Positions 20,498 through 28,506 of a stretch of DNA of 64,000 nt are shown piece after piece. Both the position numbers and the translations under genes were made by a program. A model generated the notes under the pieces. It saw nothing but the letters and a program-made list of their open reading frames with translations. It did no database searches and had not been told where the DNA came from. Source of the DNA: PR03 sp964353555 (GTDB taxonomy: Bacteria > Myxococcota_A > UBA9160 > PR03); contig CAYGWM010000003.1 of NCBI GenBank assembly GCA_964353555.1, forward strand, positions 19,633-83,632, in the 5' to 3' direction. Positions within the stretch are counted from its first letter, which is position 1. The number at the start of each line of letters is the position of its first letter.

Positions 20498-21273
20498 CAG
20501 CCGCTCTTCTCCATCTTGCGCGCCGCCGCTTCACTCGCGAGATAGAGCGGCCGCAGCAGGTCCATCGGGAGCGGGAACAGGATCGTCGAGTTCCGCTCGG
20601 TGGCGATTTCGGTGAGCGTCTGCAGATAGCGAAGCTGGAGCGCCGCGGGCTCCTCCGAGAGCACGTGCGCGGCGTCCTTCAGCCGCTGCGACGCGCTGAA
20701 CTCGCCTTCGGCGTGGATCAGCTTCGCGCGCTTCTCGCGTTCCGCCTCGGCCTGCTTGGCCATCGCGCGCTTCATCTCCTCGGGCAGGTCGATCTGCTTC
20801 ACCTCGACCGAGCGCACCTTCACGCCCCACGCTTCCGTGTGCTGGTCGATGATTTCCTGGAGCTTGCGGTTGATCTGATCGCGTTCGGCGAGAAGCTCGT
20901 CCAGCTCGGCCTGACCGCACACGCTGCGCAGCGTGGTCTGCGCCAGCTGCGAGGTTCCATAGAGGTAGTTCTCGACCGAGATCACCGCCTTCTCGGGGTG
21001 CAGCACGCGGAAGTAGAGCACCGCGTTCACCTTCACCGACACGTTGTCGCGCGTGATCACTTCCTGCGACGGCACGTCCATGACGATCTCGCGCAGGCTG
21101 ATCTTCACCAGTCGGTCGACGCCCGGGATGATCCAGGTGAGACCCGCCTGCTTCACGCCGGCGTAGCGCCCGAGGCGAAAGACGACACCCCGCTCATATT
21201 CCTGCAGCACGCGAACGCCAGCGATCAGCAGCGCAACGAAGACGCCGATCGCAATCACCGGGATCGAGATCAT
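20497..21273 (-). CDS. Slipin (stomatin/prohibitin family) SPFH protein
   Basis: Membrane scaffold protein of 258 residues: N-terminal hairpin helix (ISIPVIAIGVFVALLIAG), slipin start EYERGVVFRLGRYAGVKQAGL, SPFH core with TLRSVCGQAELDELLAERDQIN, and a charged Ala/Glu coiled coil. Bacterial slipins are typically encoded beside an NfeD protein, exactly as here. The start at 21273 has GGAGG 5 bases upstream. Its stop overlaps the hflK start as ATGA, so three SPFH genes are produced in series. Confidence 0.93.
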   Translation of the reverse strand: MISIPVIAIGVFVALLIAGVRVLQEYERGVVFRLGRYAGVKQAGLTWIIPGVDRLVKISLREIVMDVPSQEVITRDNVSVKVNAVLYFRVLHPEKAVISVENYLYGTSQLAQTTLRSVCGQAELDELLAERDQINRKLQEIIDQHTEAWGVKVRSVEVKQIDLPEEMKRAMAKQAEAEREKRAKLIHAEGEFSASQRLKDAAHVLSEEPAALQLRYLQTLTEIATERNSTILFPLPMDLLRPLYLASEAAARKMEKSG

Positions 21274-21299
21274 GGTTCCCTCCAACATGTTTTTTGAGC

Positions 21300-22634
21300 C
21301 TAACGCTCCGGCGGCGCCCGTCGCACGCGCAAACGCAGGCCATCGACCGCGACGATCTCGACGCGATCGCCGACGACCAGCGGCTCGTCGGCGCGCGCCT
21401 TCCAGTGTTCGCCGCGCACGAAGACACTGCCCTCGGGTTGCAACGCGGACTCGACGCGTCCCACCATGCCGATCATCTCGCCGATTCCGGCTGCCGGGCG
21501 CCGGCGCATCGAGCGGCCGACGCTGAACAGCACGACCGCCGCGAACGCCGCCATCCCCGTCACCCCTGGCACCAGCACCGCCCAGAACGAAACACGCAGA
21601 TCGGACACCTCCGGCAGGTCGAAGATCATCATGCCGCCGACCAGCAGACACGCGACGCCCAGCAGGAAGAGCAGCCCATAGGACGTGACCAGCACTTCCG
21701 CGATCAGCAGCCCGACCCCGGCCAGGAACACGATCAAACCGAGCCACGAGAACGGCAGGATCTGTAGCGCGATCGCGCCGAGAATCAGCGAGGCGGCGCC
21801 GAGCACGCCGGGCAGCACGAGCCCCGGCTGCGTGAACTCGACGTAGAGACCGAGCAGGCCGGCCATCAGCAGCATCATGGCGATGTCCGGGCTCGCGAGC
21901 ACGTGCAGAAATCGTTGCATCAGCGACATATCGATGCGGCGCACCTCGGCGCCCGCCGTCGCGAGCGTCCGCTCGGCGCCCGCGACCTTCACCTTGCGCC
22001 CGTCGATCTTCGCGAGCAGCTCAGACTGGTTCGCGGCCACCAGATCGATCACGTGCAGCTTCAGCGCCTCGTCTGCGGTGACCGCGACCGATTCGCGCAC
22101 CGCCTTGCTTGCCCATTCGACGTTGCGATCGCGTTCCTTCGCGATCGACTCGATGTACGCCGCGAGCAGGTTCTCGGCCTTTTCGCTCGCGACGTCCTGC
22201 TGCTTCTTCTGCCCGTCCTCGTCACCGCCACCGCCGGGTAAGCCGATGCCGACCGGATGCGCCGCGCCAATCGAGGTGCCGGGCGCCATCGCCGCGATGT
22301 GTCCCGCGATCGTGACGAAAGTGCCCGCCGATCCGGCCCACGCGCCCTGCGGCGACACGTACACGATGACCGGCACGCTCGCGTTGAGCATCGCCTGGAT
22401 GATGTCCTTGGTGGCCGAGACCAAACCGCCAGGCGTGTCGAGTTCCAGGATCAGCGCCACTGCGCCGTCCGCTGTGCTCTGCGCGATCGCCCTCTGGATG
22501 AAGTCGGAGGACGCGGGATTGATCGAACCGGCGATGCGGATCGCGTTCAGGTGGCCGCCCGCAAGCGTCGGCGCAGCGGGCGCGGCGCAGGCGAACACGA
22601 GAGCGAGCGCGATGCCGCGCCAGACTCGCGTCAC
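21300..22634 (-). CDS. nfeD: NfeD-family membrane-bound serine protease (ClpP class)
   Basis: Full-length NfeD of 444 residues. An N-terminal signal peptide is followed by a ClpP/S49-like protease domain with GAWAGSAGTFV, whose Ser is the expected nucleophile, and SIGAAHP for the Lys/His region. Four or five membrane helices (about 245-385) and a C-terminal OB-fold (GMVGRVESALQ through the end) complete the domain order. Known homologues cleave slipin/stomatin C-termini, and the slipin gene is next. It starts with GTG overlapping the coaBC stop (GTGA). Confidence 0.92.
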   Translation of the reverse strand: MTRVWRGIALALVFACAAPAAPTLAGGHLNAIRIAGSINPASSDFIQRAIAQSTADGAVALILELDTPGGLVSATKDIIQAMLNASVPVIVYVSPQGAWAGSAGTFVTIAGHIAAMAPGTSIGAAHPVGIGLPGGGGDEDGQKKQQDVASEKAENLLAAYIESIAKERDRNVEWASKAVRESVAVTADEALKLHVIDLVAANQSELLAKIDGRKVKVAGAERTLATAGAEVRRIDMSLMQRFLHVLASPDIAMMLLMAGLLGLYVEFTQPGLVLPGVLGAASLILGAIALQILPFSWLGLIVFLAGVGLLIAEVLVTSYGLLFLLGVACLLVGGMMIFDLPEVSDLRVSFWAVLVPGVTGMAAFAAVVLFSVGRSMRRRPAAGIGEMIGMVGRVESALQPEGSVFVRGEHWKARADEPLVVGDRVEIVAVDGLRLRVRRAPPER

Positions 22635-23755
22635 GAACGCGCCTTGCGCAGCGTTTCGATGCGGTCGAGCAGCCGCTCGGCGACCGCGCGCTTGGCGAGC
22701 AGCGGCAGCTCTTCGGTCGCGCCGCCCGGCCACACGAACGTGACGACATTGGTGTCGCCGTCGAAACCAGCGCCCTCGCGCGTCACGTCGTTCGCGACGA
22801 TCAGATCGCAGCGCTTGCGCTCGAGCTTGCGGCGCGCCGCTGCGACGAGATCCTGCGACTCGGCCGCGAAACCCACCACGAGCCGGCTGCCGCGATCGCT
22901 CGCCGCGCCCACCTCCGCGAGGATGTCGGGGTTGGCGACCAGCGCGATCGTGAGTCCCTGGGGATCGCCGAGATTCTCCTTCTTGATCTTGTGTTCGGCA
23001 CGCGTCGCGGGCCGGAAGTCGGCGACCGCGGCGGAAGCGATGAACACCGTGCACTTCGGCAGCAGCGCGAGGACGGCATCGCGCATCTCGACGCCGGTCT
23101 CGACGTCGACGCGACGCACACCGGCCGGCGTCGTGAGCGCGGTCGGCCCGCTGACGAGCGCAACCTCGGCGCCGCGTCGCGCCGCTTCGGCGGCGATTGC
23201 GTAGCCCATCTTTCCGGAGGAGCGGTTCGCGAGCACACGCACCGGGTCGAGCGGTTCGCGCGTGCCACCCGCCGTCAACACCACCACTTCGCCAGCGAGC
23301 GTCGGCGCACAGAGGCAGCGCTCGGCTTCCGCTGCGATCGCGGCCGGCTCTGCCATCCGGCCTTCGCCTTCCCAGCCGCACGCGAGCGGGCCGCTTTCAG
23401 GACCGATGAAGCGCACGCCGCGATCGCGCAGCGTCGAGACGTTGGCCCGCGTTGCCGCGTGGTTCCACATCTGGACGTTCATCGCGGGCGCGACGAGCAC
23501 CGGCGCGCGCGTCGCGAGCAGCAGCGTCGAAACCAGGTCGTCGGCCAGCCCATTCGCGAATTTCGCGAGCAGGTTCGCCGTGGCGGGCGCGACGACCACC
23601 AACTCCGCCCAGTCGGCGAGCGCGATGTGATCGATCTGCCCTTCCTGCTCGCGGTCGAACAGATCGGTGCGCACCGACTCGCCGGAAAGCGTCTGCAGCA
23701 CGAGTGGCGCGACGAAGTGAGCCGCGTTCGCCGTCGTCGCGCAGCGCACCGCGCA
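22631..23755 (-). CDS. coaBC: CoaBC: phosphopantothenoylcysteine decarboxylase/synthase, N-terminus lost in gap
   Basis: Two consecutive steps of coenzyme A synthesis. The visible 374 codons begin inside the flavin-binding decarboxylase domain: HIALADWAELVVVAPATAN carries the catalytic His, followed by PAMNVQMW and the active-site loop LACGWEGEGRM with Cys. The synthase domain follows (TAGGTREPLDPVR, NRSSGKMG, ASAAVADFRP, KIKK). Roughly 40-50 N-terminal residues with the start codon fall in the N run at 23756. Downstream, its stop overlaps nfeD. Confidence 0.93.
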   Translation of the reverse strand, partial: CAVRCATTANAAHFVAPLVLQTLSGESVRTDLFDREQEGQIDHIALADWAELVVVAPATANLLAKFANGLADDLVSTLLLATRAPVLVAPAMNVQMWNHAATRANVSTLRDRGVRFIGPESGPLACGWEGEGRMAEPAAIAAEAERCLCAPTLAGEVVVLTAGGTREPLDPVRVLANRSSGKMGYAIAAEAARRGAEVALVSGPTALTTPAGVRRVDVETGVEMRDAVLALLPKCTVFIASAAVADFRPATRAEHKIKKENLGDPQGLTIALVANPDILAEVGAASDRGSRLVVGFAAESQDLVAAARRKLERKRCDLIVANDVTREGAGFDGDTNVVTFVWPGGATEELPLLAKRAVAERLLDRIETLRKARS

Positions 23756-23855
23756 NNNNNNNNNNNNNNNNNNNNNNNNNNNNNNNNNNNNNNNNNNNNN
23801 NNNNNNNNNNNNNNNNNNNNNNNNNNNNNNNNNNNNNNNNNNNNNNNNNNNNNNN
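23756..23855. other. Assembly gap (100 N), true missing sequence
   Basis: The flanks do not overlap. At least the 3' end of the phosphohexomutase and the 5' end of coaBC are missing; the real length is unknown. Confidence 0.85.
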
Positions 23856-25189
23856 TCGGTGCCCGAAGCGCGCAGCATCAGGAAGCCGTCGTCGAGACCG
23901 AGTCGCACGCCGTCCCTGGTGTCGACCTCGCGAACGCGGGCCGCGCCGACACGCTCCGGCGGCGCCTTCGCGAGAGCGGCGAGATGCGCGCGATTGCTGG
24001 CGTTCGCGTTGCGCGCGACGCGTCCGCAGACGCGGCGACCGTGACGCCGGACGAGCTGCCGAAAACGCGCGCGCAGCGTTCCGCCCGAACTCGCTGCGAT
24101 CTCCGCGAAGAGCACGCAGGCGAGAATCCCATCCTTGTCGCGCGCGAGCGGCTCCCACGCGAAGCCGCCGCTTTCCTCCCCTGCAACGTCCGCCGTGCCT
24201 TCGACGAGCGCGCGCGACAGGTGCTTGAAGCCGATCGGATGGCGCGTCACGGGCAGTCCGTGCTCCGCCGCCACGCGCTCGACGAGCGTCCCCGTTGCGA
24301 TCGAGATCGCGACGCCGCGACGAACGCGGCCACTGCGGGCCAGGTGGTCGACCAGCAACGCGAGCGCATCGCTCTCCGCGATCGGAGCGCCATCGGCATC
24401 GACCACGGCGTAACGATCGGCGTCGCCGTCGGTGGCGAGTCCCAACGTGCGGCCACCGCGCGTGCGCACGGCATGCGCCAGCGCAGCAAGTCGCGACGGC
24501 GTGGGATCCGGCGCGGCGCCGCCAAAGCGCGGCGTGCGATCCGCGTGCACCACGTCGACGTGCACGCCGAGCGCGCGCAGCGCACGGTCGCAGACGCCGG
24601 AGCCGGTGCCGTGGAGGGCATCGTAGATCACCTGCAGCCGCGCGCCGCGCACGGCGTCGCGGTCGATGCACTGCGCCAGCTTCTCCAGATAGGGCGTGAC
24701 GAGATCCAGCGCGGCGATCGGTGCAGCGACCGGCGCTGTCGCGTCCCAGTTCGTGGCGGCGAAGTGCTCGATCCGCCGTGCCTGCTCGTCGGTGACCCCG
24801 CCGCCCCAGGCGGCGAGCACTTTCACTCCCTGGTACGCAGGTTCGTTGTGGCTCGCCGTGACGATCAGTGCGGCGTCGGCTTCTCCGACTCGGACGGCGT
24901 GCGCGATGACGGGTGTCGGCACGGGGCTGGCGGCCCAAAGTGGTCGCGCTCGATGTGCCGCGAGCGAATCGAACGCCAGCCGGGCGAGCTGCGGTCCGAG
25001 GAAACGCGTGTCATGCGCCACCAGGATGCGTGGGTGGCGCTGCACCTCGGAGGCCCAATGCGCCACCGCGATCGCGAGGCGGCGCATCCGCGCTGCGGTG
25101 ACCTCGTCCGCCAGGATTCCGCGCCAGCCGCTCGTCCCGAAGCGGATCGGCGCGGGCTCCGCCGCGACCTTCGGCCGCGTCGACGTCAC
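23856..25189 (-). CDS. Phosphohexomutase (phosphoglucomutase/phosphomannomutase family), C-terminus lost in gap
   Basis: Alpha-D-phosphohexomutase interconverting hexose 1- and 6-phosphates. Visible motifs: FGTSGWRG near residue 17, phosphoserine loop VTASHNEPAYQG, metal loop TDGDADRY and sugar-binding GEESGGF. Only the last domain, which holds the phosphate-binding loop, runs into the N run (the frame ends RASGT). The family includes glucose, mannose and glucosamine mutases; the GEESGG and short N-terminus resemble the phosphoglucomutase/phosphomannomutase group rather than GlmM. Substrate is not assigned. It starts with GTG overlapping the coaD stop (GTGA). Confidence 0.88.
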
Positions 25190-25695
25190 ACGCTTCCGCC
25201 GCCGAGCTTCTCCTTCAGTTTCAGCGCAACGCCAGGCGGCACGAACTCCTCGACGTTCGCGCCGAAGCGGACGAGTTCCTTCAACCGCGACGAACTCACA
25301 TAGAAGTACTTCTGGCTGGTCATCATGAACAACGTCTCGATCTCGGGATACAGATGCCGATTCATCAGCGCCATCTCGAACTCGTACTCGAAGTCCGAGA
25401 CCGCCCGCAGCCCGCGCAGCAACACGTGGGCGCCGATGCGGCGCGCGTAATCCACGAGCAGCCCATCGAACGCGGTGATCCGGATGCCCGGTAGGTGCCC
25501 GACGATCGATTGCAGCATCTCGATGCGCTCGTCGATCGCGAACGTGCCCTGCTTGGCGACGTTGCGCGCCACCGCGACCACCAGCTCGTCGAAGACCGCG
25601 TGGGCGCGGTGGATCAGATCGAGGTGGCCGTTGGTGACCGGATCGAAGCTGGCCGGAAAGAGGGCGAGGCGCTGGCCGCTGCCGTCGTCGCTCAT
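25186..25695 (-). CDS. coaD: Phosphopantetheine adenylyltransferase
   Basis: Penultimate enzyme of coenzyme A synthesis, 169 residues, the normal length. It has the nucleotidyltransferase motif PASFDPVTNGHLDLI, the LLRGLRAVSDFEYEFEMALMN stretch that binds pantetheine phosphate, and SSSRLKELV at the C-terminal ATP site. It overlaps rsmD by ATGA, a conserved rsmD-coaD pair in many bacteria. Confidence 0.97.
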   Translation of the reverse strand: MSDDGSGQRLALFPASFDPVTNGHLDLIHRAHAVFDELVVAVARNVAKQGTFAIDERIEMLQSIVGHLPGIRITAFDGLLVDYARRIGAHVLLRGLRAVSDFEYEFEMALMNRHLYPEIETLFMMTSQKYFYVSSSRLKELVRFGANVEEFVPPGVALKLKEKLGGGSV

Positions 25696-26321
25696 GCTGT
25701 CTCCTCGCCTTCTGCCAGCTCGTCGTCCGCTTCGGCGCGACCCGGCTCCAAACTGCGTTCGGATTCACGCTCGAAGGCGTGTTCGAAGCGGTGGATGACC
25801 GTATCGCCGTAGCGGCGCTCGTCCACGACCACGAGACCTTCGACCAGTTGCGGCGGATGCCGCCGAGACGCCTCGACCACCACGGTCGCGCGGGGCGCGA
25901 GGATGCCGGAGGTCGCGAGCGCGCGCAGCGCCCGGTTCGCAGTTTCGGGCTCGCCATAGGGCGGATCGAGCAGCGCGAGATCGAAACGCTCGCCGGTCGC
26001 CGCGAGGCGCCGCACGACGCCCGCCGCGTCGCCACGCACGACCTGCGACCGCGCCAGCACCCCGATCTCCACGAGGTTGGCGTGCAACACGGCTGCAACC
26101 GGCGCGGAGCGCTCGACGAATACGACGCGCGCCGCCCGACGCGACAGCGCCTCGATGCCGAGCGCGCCGGACCCGCCAAAGAGATCGAGCGCGCGCACCC
26201 CCTCGAGGTCGCCGAGGCGGGCGAAGAGAGCCTCCCGCACACGGTCGGCCGTAGGCCTCACCGCAGACGAGCGCGGCACCCGGATGCGTCGCCCTCGCAG
26301 CTCTCCCCCGGTTACCCGCAA
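25692..26321 (-). CDS. rsmD: 16S rRNA (guanine-966-N2)-methyltransferase RsmD
   Basis: rRNA methyltransferase of 209 residues with RVTGGELRGRRI at the N-terminus, RPTADRVREALF, SAM-binding DLFGGSGALGIEAL and catalytic DPPY. The TTG at 26321 is chosen as start: GGGGAG lies 8 bases upstream and LRVTGGELRGR is where the family begins. The reading frame stays open far upstream, but that part is not conserved in character. First gene of the operon. Confidence 0.95.
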   Translation of the reverse strand: MRVTGGELRGRRIRVPRSSAVRPTADRVREALFARLGDLEGVRALDLFGGSGALGIEALSRRAARVVFVERSAPVAAVLHANLVEIGVLARSQVVRGDAAGVVRRLAATGERFDLALLDPPYGEPETANRALRALATSGILAPRATVVVEASRRHPPQLVEGLVVVDERRYGDTVIHRFEHAFERESERSLEPGRAEADDELAEGEETA

Positions 26322-26360
26322 CGCTGTTTCTCCCCGATTGGTGTCGATGGCGGCTCGAGA

Positions 26361-26390
26361 TGGATATCTGACCCTACGTATGGCTGTCCA
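26361..26390 (-). promoter_or_regulatory. Possible sigma-70 promoter of the rsmD operon
   Basis: Minus strand: TGGACA (26390-26385), 18-base spacer, TATCCA (26366-26361), about 40 bases before the rsmD TTG. Good -35, weak -10. Confidence 0.35.
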
Positions 26391-26492
26391 GATTCGGCAT
26401 TCCGTCGACTCGAAATGCGCGTCGCGACAGCCAGCCTGACGCCGAGATTGGTTCCATCGGGCTCCATCGGCGCGCTCATTCACAAACGTGTT

Positions 26493-26505
26493 GGCACGTG
26501 TTGCC
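26493..26505. promoter_or_regulatory. Dyad GGCA-N5-TGCC, possible operator
   Basis: GGCACGTGTTGCC overlaps the -35 box at 26501 and is embedded in two 10-base direct repeats starting CGTGTTG (26487 and 26497). The position suits autorepression by the XRE protein. Confidence 0.35.
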
Positions 26506-26529
26506 GGCGCACTTTCAGCTGTGTATGCT
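26501..26529 (+). promoter_or_regulatory. Sigma-70-type promoter upstream of the XRE gene
   Basis: TTGCCG (26501-26506), 17-base spacer, TATGCT (26524-26529). The transcript would have a leader of about 175 bases before the ATG at 26713. Confidence 0.5.
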
Positions 26530-26712
26530 GCGCTCGCTCGGTTCGGATCGACTCGGCTGAACGCCGGCAGCAGTTTCATCGACGCTCGCGCGAGGGTTCG
26601 CGAGTGTCGCTCTCGAGAGCCAACGCTCGAGTGAACGCTGGCAGCGGCATCTGCGAAGGGATCCGATGCGAGAGCAACCAACGCAATCGTCTCAATGGGA
26701 GAAATCAATCCA

Positions 26713-26949
26713 ATGGCCTCAGCAGCAATCAACAAGCTGAAGAAGAAGCTGCCCGAACGGCTCGCGCAGGTCCGAGCCGATCGCTCGCAGCGCCAGTTCG
26801 CACGCGAGCTGGGTGTATTCCAGCAGAACGTGAATCGTTACGAGAACGGAACGACGCCGCACGCGGACTTCCTGATCACGCTCGCGCTCAAGGAAGGCGT
26901 GTCCCTCGACTGGCTTCTGCTGGGCACCGGACGCATGAAGCGCCGCTAG
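26713..26949 (+). CDS. Small XRE-family helix-turn-helix regulator
   Basis: Product of 78 residues that is almost only one DNA-binding domain: helix-turn-helix around QRQFARELGVFQQNVNRYENG (one long helix plus recognition helix) and the end segment GVSLDWLLLGTG common to phage-repressor-like XRE proteins. The ATG at 26713 is preferred because GGGAG lies 11 bases upstream; an ATG at 26695 would add six residues. No partner toxin is next to it. It is closed off by a terminator, so it is transcribed alone. Confidence 0.85.
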   Translation: MASAAINKLKKKLPERLAQVRADRSQRQFARELGVFQQNVNRYENGTTPHADFLITLALKEGVSLDWLLLGTGRMKRR

Positions 26950-26977
26950 CAAGCCTCCCGAGGCATCGGCCCGCGCG

Positions 26978-26997
26978 GATCCGGAGGGCGCGCGCTG
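26978..26997. repeat. Degenerate half copy of the 36-bp element
   Basis: GATCCGGAGGGCGCGCGCTG matches the junction and first half of the hflK repeat with a short deletion. Intergenic; short, so may be chance. Confidence 0.35.
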
Positions 26998-27021
26998 AAC
27001 ACTCGGTCTCGATGCGTCCAC

Positions 27022-27064
27022 ACCGCGCCGGAGCAGCCACGTTGCTCCGGCGCGGTTTCGTTCG
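27022..27064 (+). terminator. Rho-independent terminator after the XRE gene
   Basis: Perfect 14-bp stem (accgcgccggagca paired with its complement at 27043-27056), 7-base loop, then a T-rich tail TTTCGTT. It separates the XRE unit from the spmAB operon. Confidence 0.85.
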
Positions 27065-27182
27065 CAGCGCGTCACCCCGCCGCAACCCGATCGAGTCCCG
27101 CCAACACGGCCGAGAGCCTTGACGCTTCGCACGGCATCTCCGAGTTTCCGCGCCGGCAACAGGGCCACGCGAGGGGGATGCG

Positions 27183-28499
27183 TTGCTCAACGGCATCTGG
27201 CTTGGCCTGATGCTCACGTCCGTCGTCTACGCGGCCTTCACAGGCCGCATGGACGCCGTGAAGATGGCAGCGATCGGCGGCGCGAAGGACGCGATCGACC
27301 TCGTCATCGGCCTGGTCGGCGTGATGGCGCTGTTCCTCGGCCTGATGCGCGTCGCGCAAGAAGGCGGACTGCTGCGCGCCGTGCAGCGCGCGCTCGCGCC
27401 GATTCTGCGCCGGCTCTTCCCCGACGTTCCCACCGAGCATCCGGCGATGGGCGCAATGATCATGAATCTCGCATCGAACGTGCTGGGCCTCGGCAACGCC
27501 GCGACACCCTTCGGCCTGAAGGCGATGACCGAACTGCAGACACTCAACCCCACGCCGGCGAGCGCCAGCAACTCGATGGTGCTGTTCCTCGCGATCAACG
27601 CGACGAGCGTTTCGCTGTTCCCACTCGGCGTGATCGGCGTGCGCGCCAGCATGAACTCGGCGTCTCCCGAAGCGATCTGGATCCCCACGCTGCTCGCGAC
27701 CACCGCATCGACCGGTACCGCGATACTGCTCTGCTTTGCGCTGCGCCGCTTGCCGATGTTCCGTGCACGCACGGAGTCGGCCCCATCGCTCGCCGCGCAG
27801 GTCGAAGCCCCCGAGACGGCCGGCAGCGCGGCCGATGATCCGGCCTTGTACGTCGCGCGCGAGCCGGTGACGAAGATCGCGAAGCTCGTCATCGCCTCGA
27901 CGATCGCGCTGCTGGCAATCGCGCTGATCCGCCAGCTGTGGACCGACTCCGCAACGCTGGCACCTCTGCAACTCGCCCGCGAGACCTTTGCCGGCTGGTT
28001 CCTGCCAATCTTCATGATTGGATTGCTGTTGGTGGGCCTTGCGGGCCGCGTTCGGGTCTACGAAGTCGCGATCGAGGGTGCGCGCGAAGCGCTCGACGTG
28101 GCGGTGCGCATCGTCCCGTTCCTGGTGCTGATCCTGGTCGCGATCGCGATGCTGCGCGCATCCGGCGCGCTCGAAGCGATGGTCGCGGCGATCGATCCCG
28201 TCACGGGACGGCTGGGCTTCCCGGCCGAAGCGCTGCCGATGGCGCTGCTGCGGCCCCTGTCGGGCTCGGGCTCCTACGGCGTGATGGTCGAGATCATGAA
28301 GGTGCACGGACCGGACTCGTTCATCGGGATCCTCGTCGGCGCACTCAACGGCTCGACCGAGACCACCTTCTATGTGCTGACGCTGTATCTCGGTGCGGCC
28401 GGCGTGCGCAACGGCCGTCACGCACTGCTCGCGTGCCTGGGCGGCGACATCGCCGGCTTCGCGGTGGCCACCGCATCGTGTCACTGGCTCTTCGGCTGA
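27183..28499 (+). CDS. SpmA-SpmB fusion, nucleoside recognition (Gate) domain membrane protein
   Basis: Membrane protein of 438 residues combining SpmA-like (residues 1-200: LVIGLVGVMALFLGLMRVAQ, NLASNVLGLGNAATPFGLKAM) and SpmB-like (about 230-438: RPLSGSGSYGVM, GALNGSTETTFYV) halves, separate proteins in Bacillus. In Bacillus the pair affects spore dehydration; in non-sporulating Gram-negatives the fused form has no settled role, and transport across the membrane is an inference. About ten helices. The start is a TTG with GAGGGG 6 bases upstream. It is 7 bases from the amgK start, so it is probably in the recycling operon. Confidence 0.85.
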   Translation: MLNGIWLGLMLTSVVYAAFTGRMDAVKMAAIGGAKDAIDLVIGLVGVMALFLGLMRVAQEGGLLRAVQRALAPILRRLFPDVPTEHPAMGAMIMNLASNVLGLGNAATPFGLKAMTELQTLNPTPASASNSMVLFLAINATSVSLFPLGVIGVRASMNSASPEAIWIPTLLATTASTGTAILLCFALRRLPMFRARTESAPSLAAQVEAPETAGSAADDPALYVAREPVTKIAKLVIASTIALLAIALIRQLWTDSATLAPLQLARETFAGWFLPIFMIGLLLVGLAGRVRVYEVAIEGAREALDVAVRIVPFLVLILVAIAMLRASGALEAMVAAIDPVTGRLGFPAEALPMALLRPLSGSGSYGVMVEIMKVHGPDSFIGILVGALNGSTETTFYVLTLYLGAAGVRNGRHALLACLGGDIAGFAVATASCHWLFG

Positions 28500-28506
28500 G
28501 CGGGCC

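Larger units (their letters stand above)
26322..26712. other. 391-bp divergent intergenic region between rsmD and the XRE gene
   Basis: No gene is credible here. It holds a minus-strand promoter candidate for rsmD, a plus-strand promoter with a dyad for the XRE gene, a perfect 12-bp palindrome GCTCTCGAGAGC at 26609-26620, and a pair of similar 15-16-base direct repeats (TGAACGCCGGCAGCAG near 26558, TGAACGCTGGCAGCGG near 26631). No tRNA or structured RNA was recognised. Confidence 0.6.

Noticed and set aside
22631..26242. One very long fusion of rsmD, coaD, phosphohexomutase and coaBC
   Set aside because: The single open frame crosses overlapping genes in different frames and an N run. The four real genes have their own starts and ATGA or GTGA overlaps.
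26490..26506. TTGGCACGTGTTGC as a sigma-54 promoter for the XRE gene
   Set aside because: GG and GC are 8 bases apart rather than 10; a sigma-70 pair with correct spacing explains the region better.
26713..26949. XRE protein as the antitoxin of a toxin-antitoxin pair
   Set aside because: No small partner gene is adjacent, and a terminator follows directly.
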